Shown here: piece after piece, positions 25,701 to 62,946 of the stretch | Position numbering within the stretch: position 1 is the first letter of the stretch | Layout: each line of letters begins with the position of its first letter | Assembly: GCF_018691265.1 (NCBI RefSeq) | Contig: NW_024881276.1 | Span: 248,001-312,000 of the forward strand | Length of the DNA: 64,000 nt | DNA from: Tyto alba | Lineage: Eukaryota; Chordata; Aves; Strigiformes; Tytonidae | Direction of reading: 5' to 3' | Program-made: the position numbers and the translations under genes | The notes under the pieces: model-generated | The model's input: the letters and a program-made list of their open reading frames with translations, nothing else | Told to the model about the DNA's origin: nothing | Databases searched by the model: none

Positions 25701-27930
25701 CTAATCCAGGAATCGTTACTTGTTCAGATCTAATAAATACAGGAAAAGAAAATGCTTCTGTAGAGGGGAAAGTCCTAATAAATAACAATACATTTTAAAT
25801 CACTGAACATACAAACTGTCTTCATCTTTATCCCATTATTAATGCTCGCCCTACCCCTGCTCCTCCGGGTCCCAGGGTGGTTTCATGCTGACGGTGGGGA
25901 TGTGGAGGTGTTTCAGCAGTTGTCAGCAGCTAAAGGCCTTCAGATGCTGACAGGAGGAATAAGATGTTCATGTTGATAGCTTCTTCTTCTTCACTCTAGG
26001 ATCCAGTTGGGGTCATTTTTATGTTTGTTAGCAAGCTTTTAAACTTGGCTCTTTCTTCATTGGTCTGCAGCTCCATGTTACATCCAGATTTACTATATGT
26101 TAGATACTATTTCTTGGTTCTGTTTATTATCCCTAAAACCAGTGTTGTGCAGCCCAGAGTCTGCAGTTCTTTAAGTGTCTATGGGTGAGCTGCCTGTAGC
26201 CACAGTGTCTCCAAGAGTCGACTCTGTACCCTGTCTCTTTTTATCCCATGCTTGTACTCCTCTTCATCCCGTGTCCACTGCTCAAGGCCTCTGCTACCAT
26301 ACCAGGCCTGTATTTGTCTGCACTGCATCACTGTGTTGTAAAATGATGATAGGACCATGGAAAGATAAACAAAGGTCAAAACAAATTAGCCACAGACATC
26401 TGGGTAGTTGGAAAAATTGTTGTTGCAACTAAACCAAGTTCAATTGCTAAAACAAAGTTGCAGGCAGGTCAAGAAAAGTTCAGACAAAACAAGCCTGGAA
26501 ACGCTAAATCCTCAGGAATTGCAAGCCTCCCTACAAGACTTAGGGCCAGTCACCAATGGTGTTACAGGGCTAGGGGGTAACAGTGCTACAAGGGCCAGCG
26601 GTGAACTCTGGTAGCACATTAGCTGTGATGTTACCACCTCCTGTTAAATATGAGGGTCTGAGTGTGATGCCCAGTTCGGGAAGTTCCTAGGGCACTTGTC
26701 AGCTGAATCTGGGAGAGCAAACCTGGAGATGCCTCACAAAATACCAGTACTGTTCATTATACTGTTTTTCTGAGTCTCTAGTGCAGCCTGCCCTCAGAGA
26801 GGACTCCAGGCTTGGTTAACCTTTTGCTCTGACCCAGTCTTTATATTCAGCTTTTGGTGCGGCCCTTTTGCTAGAAGGTACTGCCTCTCTAGTAGAGACA
26901 GCAGATGTAGGAACCTGTGCCCACACTGAGGTGCAGTTCAGTATCTTAGTTTAACTTGTTAAGCCACTTTCAGCAACAAGTTAAACTTTGCTGAGATGGT
27001 GGACTATAAATTTGTATGGCTGAAATGCAGGTACCTGTTCTCATCTGGGCCAGAAGAGCAAGATGGATAGCAGTGGGCAGAAACATCATCTCTGCTGCCT
27101 TGCCTTGGTTTGACTACTGAGGCAGGGAGCATGCTTATGAATTTCTGATAAGGTGTGGTGGGAGGCACCAGCAGTCAGCCGAAGTCAGCATCACCGTTGC
27201 TTGCCTTCAGCATGCAAAAATTGAAAGTCAAATATACCAGTCGTGAGAGTGAGTTAGTCATGAACTTTAAGAAAGTAAAGTATTTTTTGATGCATCCTTC
27301 ACATTTTCAGGTTTTTGTGCATCCATGCGAAACTTGCTTTTAAAAAAAGTGAGATTCAGATAAACTTGGCCTGTAGTAACACATCAGTTTTATAAGACAT
27401 GTTAGTGCTTGGAGAATTGGCAGAACTCTGACATTTAAGCTCACATTTTTGAGCACTGAATGCTGCAATGAACTCAGCGCTAATATATGCCCTTTGTCCT
27501 TGCATAGCATTTGTATCTTTTTGTGATCATTGCTACCATCCCTGCTGCAGTTGTTATTTTTTTACATAAACTTTTGAAGCCCACTAAATTGCATCAGTTC
27601 TAAAGATTGACCGCTACTAGTTGCTGAAAACAAACCAGTAGATTGTGGTTACAATTATTTGAAAATTGTTTTTAAAAGCCCTGGACTCCAGAAATCCATG
27701 GCCGTACCCTATAGGAGTCTTTTTCTCTGAATTTTGGACTGAAATGTTTATTACATTTGGTCTGTTAATAGATGAGAGTGAAAGAAAAGAATGTTGTTAT
27801 AGCAGAATAAAGTGTTGCACAATGTATGCTGCAGTTGCATGAATCTTTGCTACCTTCTCTGTCTGAACAGACCACTTTAACCTGTAATATGTTGGAGTGA
27901 GGAGACATGAACCCAAGTGAGTACCTGCAA

Positions 27931-27949
27931 CTTTTTTTTTTTTTTTTTT
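27931..27949. repeat. Poly(T) run
   Basis: An uninterrupted T-run of about 19 bases with no recognisable element next to it. Confidence 0.85.
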
Positions 27950-29188
27950 GTCCAAGGGTGGTCATATGTTTGCTCATTTTACACAATAAACCCATCAGAG
28001 TAGTAGAAATACCTTTAGTTACTCTTTACAAACTTTGTCATTTCTGTCTTAGAGCTAGCATCATAATATCCACTACAAGACATTTATTTTCTATAATAGC
28101 TCCTTTGTTCAATCACACCTAGTCGAAGCTGGGAGACCTCGGGGGAATTTTCACAAGTAGGGGACAACTGTTGAAATATGATATTCTAATAGAAAGCTTC
28201 TGATGTAACATCAGAGAATGATTTGTAATCAAATTAATAGAAATATTTCAGTGATATTGGGTCAGATTTCCTCTTATGAGATCACTTCAAAGACATGCAA
28301 GACACTTGTGATCTATTTTTTTTGTAGGTTGTATACTTTATTTATTCTAGTTTTGTGCTACTGATATAGGCCTTTTAAATTCAGGAATCAAATATGGTAA
28401 GTTTCAATATTATTTTCCAGTATGTTTTAAAATGACCCATGCCTGTCAATACACGTAACCTTTCCCACATGGTTGTGTTTCAGTAGCTTTGCTACAAGTT
28501 AAGAATCCATTTAGTAAATAATAGTTGTGTCCTTTTAGCGACAGTTCCGTTTGTACTTGATGTGGACTTTTCTTTTTGCAAATGTGGTGAAATGTACATT
28601 CTGTTAAAATCCAGGTGCCGTTTATTCTACACAAGCAAATATGTTGGTCAGCAGAGTTAATTCTGTTCCTGGTACAATTACAGCTTTCTATGAACTATTT
28701 CACTGGGCCTTGCTTACATCTTCCTGTTTCTTTTTTCTTACCTAACTTCTAGATATACTGTCTACTGTTGATAATTCTCATCAGCACAGTCACTAAAATG
28801 AAACCGCTGTTATTGTCGTTTAAGTGTAGAAATGTTGGTTTCTCTGAAGTTACTGTCTTAACCTGTTTTTTCTGAAAAGCATCATTAGTGCCCTTCCTTG
28901 TGACCTGTAAGGGGCAGATGGTGACATTCTGAGACCTCTGAAAAATTACCTTTTAATATTTTCTGGCTTTGTTGGGAAATTAAATTGTGGCTTCCTTTTC
29001 TGAAAGAGAGGTGTGTGCAGCAGTTCCTTGCCTTACAGCAGAAAAGCTTGGACAAGTCAGTGTATCTCAGACCCTGTCACTCCCCTTCCCACTTCCCCTT
29101 CTTGCTGGCCTTGATCAGAATACAGCTGCTGTAACCAGGGTGCGAAGGGCAGGGAGGGGGGGTGTGTGTTTTGGGTGTGCATGTGGCA

Positions 29189-29219
29189 GGGAGGGTTGGG
29201 GAGCAGGGGGAGCAGGGGG
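29189..29219 (+). other. G-rich tract with G-quadruplex potential
   Basis: Runs G3, G3, G4, G5 and G5 are separated by loops of one to four bases (gggagggttgggg, then agcaggggg twice), a classic intramolecular quadruplex pattern. A short gcacgtg E-box-like sequence follows. Confidence 0.65.
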
Positions 29220-32200
29220 AGCACGTGTGCATCCACCGACCCAGGGGGTGGCTGCTGCACTGAGCGACGCAAACACAGGGCAAGATAGTCCCTTTAGTCA
29301 CCCCTGAGTCTCCTCTTGCTCTTTCCCAGTGCTTGTGCTCCTGAAGCAGTTTGGAACGCACACTTTTGAGTATGTAAAGGCTGCATATTGTTCAAGGCCC
29401 GCTCAGAAATAGGTTTATTTCTTCTTTCGGTGTCTGTTTTGAGGCACAGCTAATGTCTGACAGGTGATCAGCAGTACCTTTTGCTCAGTTTAGTCCCAAG
29501 TCCTACCACTTCTTGAATAGCAGCTCAGCAATTCATCTTTCCTCAAACCGACCAGCCCTACTGCCTTTTGGCTGTCATCTCAGCTCACATCTGCCTTTAT
29601 CTGGCTGGTGGAGAACCCTGTGCGAAACACCACAGTTTCTCCTCACTACTTTAGCAAGAAAGCAAACCAAATGTTGGGGGTCTTTGGCCCAGACCCTAGG
29701 AATCTGGACAGGGTTTTCTGGATGAGCTTGAAGTCTGACAGCGCCGGCGAAGTGGGGTCTGCATGCTGTCTAAATAGATTATGAAGGAAAATATTTTCAG
29801 AAACTGGCAAGACACGGAAACAGCACAGCACCCCCCTTCAAACACCCCCACCCCCCCCTTAATATCTTGCAGGGTGACCTTACTGTTAACCCACAGGGTA
29901 GGGTTGGCATGAAAAAGGGTTCCTTGCACCAGGACAGCTGTCTCACTGAGATGTTGAAATGGGAGGAGTGGTGGGAAGCATAGACTGTTGTCGGCCTGTG
30001 TGGAGCTGGATGCTTATGCTTCCAAACTGCCAGCATCCCACCGCTTATTTACATGACCTCAGAAAGGAATCCAGGAAAGAGCATTGCAGCCAGCATCTTG
30101 GCCCGCAACAGCCTTCTCTCCCATTGATTTAGAAAGATCAGGGTAAACAAGCAAATAATTTTATTTTTCCAGGAAGAAGAAATGAAAGCAGCACAAAGGA
30201 ATCAGTTATCTGGAACCAAAAAAGAATTATTTCATTTGAAAAGATGTCCAGTAACATGGCCATTAGGCATAGCCTAGACATACACTGTGTAAGAAAAAAA
30301 AGATATCTGAATCAGAAATATATGCAGAAAACACAGTTCAGGAGTTTTGTGTGTTTATTTCTGATCCAGAAAAGTTGTCGCAGAAATATGCATCAGCAGA
30401 TTTGTATTAATAGCATAAGACTTCAGTTTTGCTATGCTGCCTAAATCCTGGTAATAACCTTTGTAGAGTATTACTCCCACACTAACATTTATTTTAAATT
30501 CCCCAAATACTTGACACAGTCTCATTTCCTGAGTCAATTAGTTATGTCTTACTGAAAACACATGTTAGAGGAGGAATTCATGCATTTCTGGTTTGACCTT
30601 GGATGCTGCTATGTATTTTTAATTTATATAGATGTTTTAAACAGTATGTGTAGGAATCACAGCAAGTCAGAGCAATGCCATGTAAATGAAGAGTGCTTGG
30701 GAGATTTTTCCGGTGTGCCTGTGACCTAACAGAGCATTCCTTTCATGTGGGAAAATGTAGTGTCAGGAGAGTAAACACACGTTTAGATTGTGACCCTGGT
30801 ACACAGTCCTGTTGCACAGGTGAAGCTCAGTGGTTTCAAAGCAGAGTGTGAAATCCCATCGAGCACTTGGAGGACAGTGCTAACAGTGGCCTCTGGTTCC
30901 TGGGTGGTTTTGACCAGAAAACACTGGGTTGTCTCGACCAGAATACACTAGCTTCAGTTAGTGCTACGTTAGTCTGCGAAGGGGCTGAATATTATAGACA
31001 AATAGATCAGATAGTTCCCTAGACTTTTTGTTGTAATCCAAGCTTGACCAAAACTTCTGATAATAGATTTTGTTTCAGTGCTTTTAACCTTATGTGTTTT
31101 CTGTGGTCCCCCTCTCTCATTGCCTGTATGTGGGAGGACTTTGTACTGTCATCAGTCTGTAATCAACAGCAATACGAAAACTTCAGAAAATGTTAAGGTT
31201 TGTCTGGTTCACCTCCATTTCAGGTCATAAACTGTTGGGGTGAGTTTTTTAGGTTTTTGTATTTTTTTTTTTTTCTTCCTACCCCACCCTTTCCCGCAGC
31301 AGGAGGAGCTTAGAAAGGAGGTTAAGGTCTTTGTTTTTTTCCAGTTAGAGCAATGCTGTTTCTGCGTTGTGAGCATCATGGTTATGATGAAAGACTGCTT
31401 TAGAAGAGGCAGGCTTTAGGATGGTATCCTAAGGACCATCAAATATGGAATTGTGTTTCCAGTCCAAACTCCTCAACAGAAAATAGATCCCCTGTTCTCA
31501 TGGGCTTTTCCATGTCTGTATAGGTACTGTGAGAACCTGGGGTCATGAAAAGTCACCCCATGCACAGGAAACTTCACCACAAGCTACCCAGCATGTTTCT
31601 TGTGAAGAAGGTAAAGATTAATTTAGAGTAAAGACCATTTGTAAGCTGTTTCAGTTTCTGTTGGTAAAACAACGGAGGAGGCTGAGAGGGTTGGACTTCA
31701 AACTGCTCTGTAGCAAGACTCGTCATTTTCCATGGCTTTTTGCTGTGCTCAACTTGATAAAAGCTGTTCTGCAAAGTGAAACAGAGCTGTTCTTTTTCAT
31801 TTTTAGTTAGCAAATGTGTGTGTTACAAATGCTCGTTTCCACCTGTGGGTGTGCATATTTTTGTGCTCATAGAAGGAGTACTGAAGAAATAGAAGTGTTG
31901 TGATGGCAAGTGAACTTAAAACGATATCTCATTAAGAAGAATGCTAATTGTATTTCAGTTGTGAATATAGACAAATAGTCTTAATTTGCACAAAGAACTA
32001 CATGGCCTAAATTGCAGTTTTCTATTAAAAGTATGCGAATATGTTAAAGAGGTAAAATTAGGTTTTTAGATTAATTGAGTTTGCTGAAGTTCATAGTAGG
32101 GAAGGATCAAGAAGGAATTTTGTGACTTTTAGTCTTGTCTGTAAGTAAGTGGGAGAGGGTGGACAGGAAAGCAAAGAGAAAACAAAATACTTTCTGCTGC

Positions 32201-33151
32201 TGAAATGGCCTTTTATCTAAATATCACTGAAAGGTTGCATTTGGGGATTTCCATGCTGCACAAATACATTCATTGTATCTTGTGGTAGTCTATTTCATTT
32301 TCTCGTGGAAGACTTCCTTGTTGTTGCTGAGGTCACCCACTTATTCAGAATCCTCAGTGGGGCTTCAGGGAGCAGCAAGAAGACTCTTCAGGGCAAATGT
32401 ATTTTTTTGTCCTTGGCAATCAAGTTTCTGGTCAGTGGGAGAGGAGGACATTGAACCAGCTTGTGAAGGGAACCGAGACTTAAGGAGCAGACTGGGAGGG
32501 GGAAGTACAGCCTCTTTGTGAGGCTGACAGACCTGCAGCTTCCGAGTGATTTTGGTGGGGAAGTCATTTCTGTGGGAGACAAAGGTCCATATTGGGTGCT
32601 GGCACCACTTGCTTTCTTTTGCCTTTCCAAGAGGCATGGTAAGGGGGATGTCCTAGGTCATGGAGTGAGTGGAGTGAAACTCTGTTGTCAACCTATGGAT
32701 CTGCAGAGGATGTAATCTGTGTTGCTGCCCCCACAAGTTTGGCCGGGAGGAAGAATCTGACTCCAGGTGTCAAGCTCATGGCTCTGGCTTTTCCTGTTGT
32801 TGTGATCTGTGTGAGATTCGGGACATTCAGTCTCTCATTAAATGAGACAGAAGAGTGAAGTGCTTGTGCAACTGTAAAAAAATAAGCTCTTACTCAGTGT
32901 CAGTCTTCACAGGCTTTTGCTGGGAGCTGCTGTTCTTGGCACTGCTGTTCTGCTCTTGGGCTGCCTCTGCAGCTATGAGTGATAGGATTGATCCAGACCT
33001 TCACCTCAGACCTTGAAGCATGGTTAATAGTGTTCCTAGCATCTTCTTTGAAACTGCTGTTGGAGGTGGGATGCTGGAAGTGCTGGAAGATTCGTCTTGA
33101 GCCAACATGGAAAATCTTGTTTCACTACCAAGGTTTTCTATGGTTGGAGGT

Positions 33152-33168
33152 TAAAAAAAAAAAAAAAA
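33152..33168. repeat. Poly(A) run
   Basis: An A-run of about 17 bases. No target duplication or retroposon body was recognised around it. Confidence 0.85.
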
Positions 33169-34008
33169 ATCTGTATGCTAATACTAGAGATGTTGATCGT
33201 ACATGAAAGGCAACATAGTCATAACCTAGCATAGTCTGGCATTTCATCCGTTCCATTATTTTGTCCATAACGATACAGTTAATAGGAAGTTGGTTGGAAA
33301 CCTGGCCATGTTGCAGGTCCAAAATACTTATTGTTTCAAACAGTATTAATTTCCAGTTTTTTTGTGTATTGCTAAAACGTTTTCAACCAGTGAAACTTTT
33401 TACTAAGACATTATCTGAAGAATGCAGTTGGCTGAAGGAGCCCTCCTGATGTTTCAAAACAAATTATTCAGGAACAGGCACCCTAATTTATAAGGTTCAG
33501 AGTGGACTGGTCCAGAGAGTGGTGAAACTAATTGCAGTTCAGTAAGTACCCCACAACTACTTTTTCGCTCCCTCTTGGAGATGTTGATAAACTTTTAGTA
33601 GGATTGCATCCCCATTTTTTTAAAGCATTAAAGAACTTGTCACATTCTCCCTTTCTCTATTATTCTCTTCATGTAGATGTATCAGTAACATTTAGCCTTC
33701 CGCTGCTGTTGCATTTTCTGCTTTGACATGCCTCTTTACCAATCAGATGCCATAAGCCCAGAGCACTGTGGCTGTAGAAAAGTACAGTCTCAAAGTAGAT
33801 TTTGATTTAGTCTATAATTGGGGTAACCTCTTTCTCCTGCTTATTGATGTGTGAATTGGAAAAGTCCTGTTTCTTACAGTTGTGTAATGAGTGTCAAAAA
33901 AAAGTAGGTGTTAGGGTGAAAGAAGGTTCGATCTCATCTGACATGTTTGTTTCAAGGGGTAGTTCGGTAGATTTTTTTTTTCAAGAAGGGAACAGACCAA
34001 AGGGGGAT

Positions 34009-34034
34009 ATTAGCTTGTAGTTGTACAAGCTAAT
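34009..34034. repeat. Short perfect hairpin
   Basis: ATTAGCTTGTA and TACAAGCTAAT form an 11-bp perfect stem with a four-base loop, GTTG. Confidence 0.85.
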
Positions 34035-35860
34035 CATCAAGGGATTATTTTGGGGCTGAGATCATAATTTTTGCTTGAGATCTTGCAAGCAGTCAGAGCG
34101 AGACCAAATGTCTGAAAATTTCAAGCCCGTGGGATGTGAGGCCGTGCAGCTGAGCAGAGTGGCATTTGCTTCCCACAGCCAACTGCCAGGACTGAAGTAG
34201 CTGGCCAGGAGTGGCATGTGATGAAGATCTCTTCGGGTCATGTGCTTTTGTGCTAATAGAGCACCAAATAAATATTTACATAACAGAAAGCAGTCTTGTT
34301 CAGAAGGCTTTTCTGTGCTGTGGAAATGATCATTACTGGTGTTGGGTGTCAACAACAGCTTTTCATACCACTGCTGAAGCCACAGTTGGAAACTGGGCTT
34401 GCAGCAAAACTTCATGAAGCGCGAAGCTGCTCATGTTGCCAACATCCACTGTCTGTAGTATTAATTAGTAAGGGCAAAGCCAAAGGCTATATGTGTAGAT
34501 GCATCATGCCATCTTCAGGACAGGGTTTGCCTGGACATGAATTTCATCAGCCTTTGGGATTGCTGGCTGCAGGGGTGGTACCAGTCTTTGGTACCATCTA
34601 AGGAAACTTTCTGGTGTGTTACTACTGCCTTTAATTCGGAAGGAATACCACCTCTGTTGGTTTTTATCAAAAACATGATCATAACGTTGTAACCTTGTCA
34701 CTGTTGAAATGGTTGTAATTTAAGAGAGTGATCAGAGCACCTGTCATTTGGGTCTGTCAAGCTGTGCGGTGAGTGGAGGGAAGTCATCCCTGCCTGAGCT
34801 GGCACAACTGGGGGAGGGATCCAGTTTGCCCAGCTGCAGCATCAGGCCTAAGCTAGTCATCTAAATTCTTTCTATAATTAGAGAGAGAGAGAGGTATGTT
34901 TATGGGGTGATTCATCCCACCTACCCTGGAAAATGGTGACTCATTCTCTGGAAGTGCCGGTGTCTCACCGTGGACTATACAGAGAACCTGGGCAGTGAGC
35001 TGAGACCAGATAACCTGTCTCCTATGCAGCTTAGGTGAGATAAACTCCTTTCCATGAGCAATAAGAGCTCATACCTATGTTCTTAAGCAGTCTTGGGTAA
35101 TTGGTAGGGCTGGCAATTAAATCAAAAAGCTCAGACTGGTCTTCCTGATCTCTTTTATTGTAGTGTGGCATACATGGGAGATCTTAAAAGGCATATCTTC
35201 TTAATGCAAAGGTAATTGAATGAGATAGTACCATTAGCAAATACAAACCACCCCTTAACCTGTAGGAGATTTTAAAATAATTTACTTTTCCTGTATGCTT
35301 GTTGCTAGCTGTTCATAGAAGCCTACATCACAGATAATCTCACCCAGTGGAGAAGGAGCCCTACATCCTGATCTTCTGAACTTCTGTGTTTTGACACAAG
35401 ATCTTTTCTCCTAACAGTGGCAGTTACAGCTCTGCCAAACAGCAAAATTTTGACAGTTTAACTACAGAAAAGCAAGCATAGTAACAAATGCTGTCTCATA
35501 CTCAAAATATCATGTACATTCCTTTTTCTTAATAACACCAAGCCTTTCAGTAAACATGTTAACATATGGTTCTTACAGCTGTTTACCCACTCACCAAATG
35601 CTGACCTGAAGTCAGTCCTTTTCAGCATAAGCTTATTTCTTTCTGGTCTTGCTCTGACTGGCTGTCGCTATGACCAGAGCTGGATGAGGTCCAGCAGAAG
35701 GTCATACTCTTTTTCTATTTTCAGTAAACATTAGTGAGAGAGCTAATAATCAGAAGTTAAATTTACAGTTAATCTGAAAATGGTAGCTGCCCATTGGTTG
35801 TGATTTAAACTGTACAAAAAGATTGATTATTTATGCTGATTATTTTGTTGTTTTTTTTAG

Positions 35861-35923
35861 ATGTGGACTTAACTGATGTTATGATATGCAAAATCCCTCT
35901 ACACATGAGGAAAAGAGCCCTCT
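35861..35923 (+). other. Candidate non-coding 5' UTR exon
   Basis: A T-rich acceptor (gttgttttttttag) is followed by 63 nt and a consensus donor TCT|GTAAGTA. The segment holds four ATGs and stops in two frames, which suits an untranslated exon. It is 2.4 kb upstream of the probable acceptor of the first coding exon. The evidence is splice-site shape only. Confidence 0.42.
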
Positions 35924-38305
35924 GTAAGTATGATCTGTGCAGGTAAATTAAAAATGTATCATTAGGTCAGAAGTTAATATTGGAATTTAAATTAAGAATT
36001 TAGCCTTGGAAAATCATTACGGTCAGTAGTATTTAAGTATAAATAGTTTCAAAATAAAGGAAATACCTGACCCTGTTTTAACTTCCCAAGGTTTAACGCT
36101 TTTTAAGGATGTCAGCAACTACAGAGATTTTAGCTGAAAACCAACTAGACTCTTTAACCTAACTGCTGGCTGACCTGTACCTATGTGAACATGTTAGTTA
36201 TTCTCTGATAAGATATTTGTAGGATTTGGGGGAAGGGGCATCCTGTCTAAATCTCTGCAAGCACAATTGGTAGGTGTTTTGTTTCATTAGGCAGTAAGGT
36301 TTAATGGACTTACAAACCATTAAACATAACATTACATAAAGAACAAAGCAAGGAGAACCTATTGCTGAAAGAAGGGAAAAAAAAAATAAGAGAATGGAAA
36401 GACTGCAAATAATTTTGATGGAATTTTTATTTGACCAAATCGTACGACATTCAGTACTATTTGAGAAAGACTGGTGGTTTACTACCCCCTTAACCACTTA
36501 AATGTTAAAAAAAAAAAAAGCTTTTTTACTGTGAACGATCAAACTGTAGAACAACCAGGTTGGCCAGAGAGGTTCTGGCCGGAGAGGTCCATTCTCGTCC
36601 AAAACCAGCTGGACACAGTCCTGAGCAACATGCTCTAGGTGACTCTGCTTTTGAGCAGAGGCGTTAGAGTAGATGAACTCCAGAGATCCTTTCCAACCTC
36701 AACTGTTCTGTGATTCCATATGAATGGGAAAGCTGCCTGCTTTAGTTTTTGGCTGTCATAAATTATATCTATAAGCAGAGTGTTGTTTTGCATGCTGTCA
36801 GTGAATTTCAAAGCTTTTGGGGATGGGATGTTCAGAGATCTCAATTTCTGCTTCTTCAACTCAAGAATTCCCTTTTCCTATTTGGAATAGGCTTGTGACA
36901 TTATATTGCATAAACCTGAGTTGAATCACTGGGGCAGTTTATTAGTTGAGTGACAACAGACTGTCCCATCTGGTGGACACAGCCCAAATTCCTTCCTCAT
37001 TTAAAATCTCATTCCTATGCTCATGCAGATAACCAGGGTTGTGTTCAATTCAGTTGTCTTAGATGCTTAACATGCATCTGAATGTCAGGTGTCCAGTGAA
37101 CCAGTGCTAGTTAAGAAGATTTTTGAGTTCCCTGTGGAGAGAGGGTGATTCTTTTGAAACCCTTCAGAGGGAGACACTGACTAGTTAAATTAAGAGGCTT
37201 AAGTTAGGCAGGTTGAATGTGTCTTTGGGGGCCTTCAGACAGTTTTAAAATGCGTATTTAGAACACAAGTAAAAGCTAGGTGCTTTATTCAATTAGAATG
37301 CATCTTGCCCATTGTTAGGTCCATCAATCTAAAAGGAAGAAAAATATGCTCCCATTATGCAGCATGGTTCAAACGTTTCATAAAATGGTTGGGGGGCTGC
37401 TGTGAAGGTATTAGTCATTGTATTTCTACTTTTCAGGTTTATCAGATTTTACTCCTGAGCTTACTTCCTAAGTGAATGGGGTTTGTTACAGTAGGATGAA
37501 ACAAATCCAAAAGTTCTGTAACTGCAGTGCTAATGTGGCTGACACAAGGAACATTCAAATTTATCAGCCAAACCAAAAGCACCACATTTAACAATGTAAC
37601 CAAATCATCTACAGGCTGTGTGTTTCTTTCCTACCCTAACAGTTCACTTTACAGGCATTGTGAGGGGAAGAACAACTCATGGATGTCTGTAGACCAATAA
37701 AGTGTACGGAGAAGGAGAAGCACAGACACTGCCATGTGCCACATTGGCAGGCATCCCCTTTTGCTTTTTCTTTCCGTCACCATCCCAGAATTTCAGCCTC
37801 TTCTGGCCCAGTAGGTTTTATTTATAGTTTTCAATATCCCTCTATCATGGCAGTAGAGTCTAGAATGACACCAACCACTTTTCCTGCCCTTTTGTTCTGA
37901 GTGTTGCCGACCCGTTGTCCCTTTGTCCTTATGCCTTGTCCTACCTCTGCAGACAGAGGCCCCATCTGACGAATTTACTTGTGCTCCCCAGGGATTATGG
38001 AAACCAGGAAACTTCATTAAGGATGGTTTAATAACTTAGACTAAGGAGAAGAGCAGCTGGTCTCTCTCAACCCCCATTCTCTGACAGAAGAGCCTTTCTT
38101 GCATGTGGTACAGTCTTCAACGATTTGCAGTAAAATGCCACAGAGTTCATGCAAATTGAGTTACTGTGCATTGGATCTGCCTTGAGTGTTTTATTTGAAT
38201 GACCCGAGGCAATTCTGTGGCATTAAGTTTGCTGCTGTTAAAAAGAACAGTAGCTGACAGTGGCCTAAAATTTTGGTGTATGTTTTTGCTCTCTTTATTG
38301 CTTAG
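35924..38305. other. Probable intron just upstream of the first coding exon
   Basis: About 2.4 kb. It contains a decayed CR1 3' end (about 36535-36722). No coding exon or other gene is recognised. Confidence 0.55.
36535..36722 (+). mobile_element. Decayed CR1 LINE 3' end
   Basis: Recognisable blocks in order are ttggccagagaggtt, ctggacacagtcctgagcaac, ctctaggtgactctgctt, gatcctttccaacctcaac and tgttctgtgattcc. Divergence is much greater than in the copy at 61418. Confidence 0.85.
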
Positions 38306-38418
38306 CGTGGTAATGTTAGAGGAATAACAACTGGAGACAACCTGCTGCATTCTGCTACTCTGTAAGACAAACACCAGTAAAGCCAAGCAGCAAGAAAAGA
38401 AGGGTTCTTCATGACAAA
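38306..38418 (+). other. INPP4A: Probable 5' UTR part of the first coding exon
   Basis: A pyrimidine-rich run ending in cttag (AG at 38304-38305) precedes this segment and looks like a splice acceptor, so the exon probably starts at 38306 and continues into the coding part at 38419. Another upstream AG could be used instead. The segment contains ATGs, including one at 38411 that opens a three-codon ORF overlapping the true start. The boundary is inferred from splice-site shape only. Confidence 0.5.

Positions 38419-38422
<4 letters not shown>
38411..38422 (+). promoter_or_regulatory. Three-codon upstream ORF overlapping the INPP4A start codon
   Basis: ATGACAAAATGA reads Met-Thr-Lys-stop, and its stop overlaps the main ATG (AUGA). 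Such an arrangement can lower initiation or permit reinitiation at the main start. It is plain in the sequence; any effect is inferred. Confidence 0.6.

Positions 38423-62946
<24,524 letters not shown>

Larger units (their letters stand above)
10596..35860. other. Non-coding DNA, probably a long 5' UTR intron of INPP4A
   Basis: About 25 kb with no supported coding exon. It holds an old CR1 interior (15560-16145), a solo LTR (19700-21109), A- and T-runs, two G-rich tracts (18506-18545, 29189-29219) and several perfect short hairpins. The intron assignment depends on the two candidate 5' UTR exons. Confidence 0.5.
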
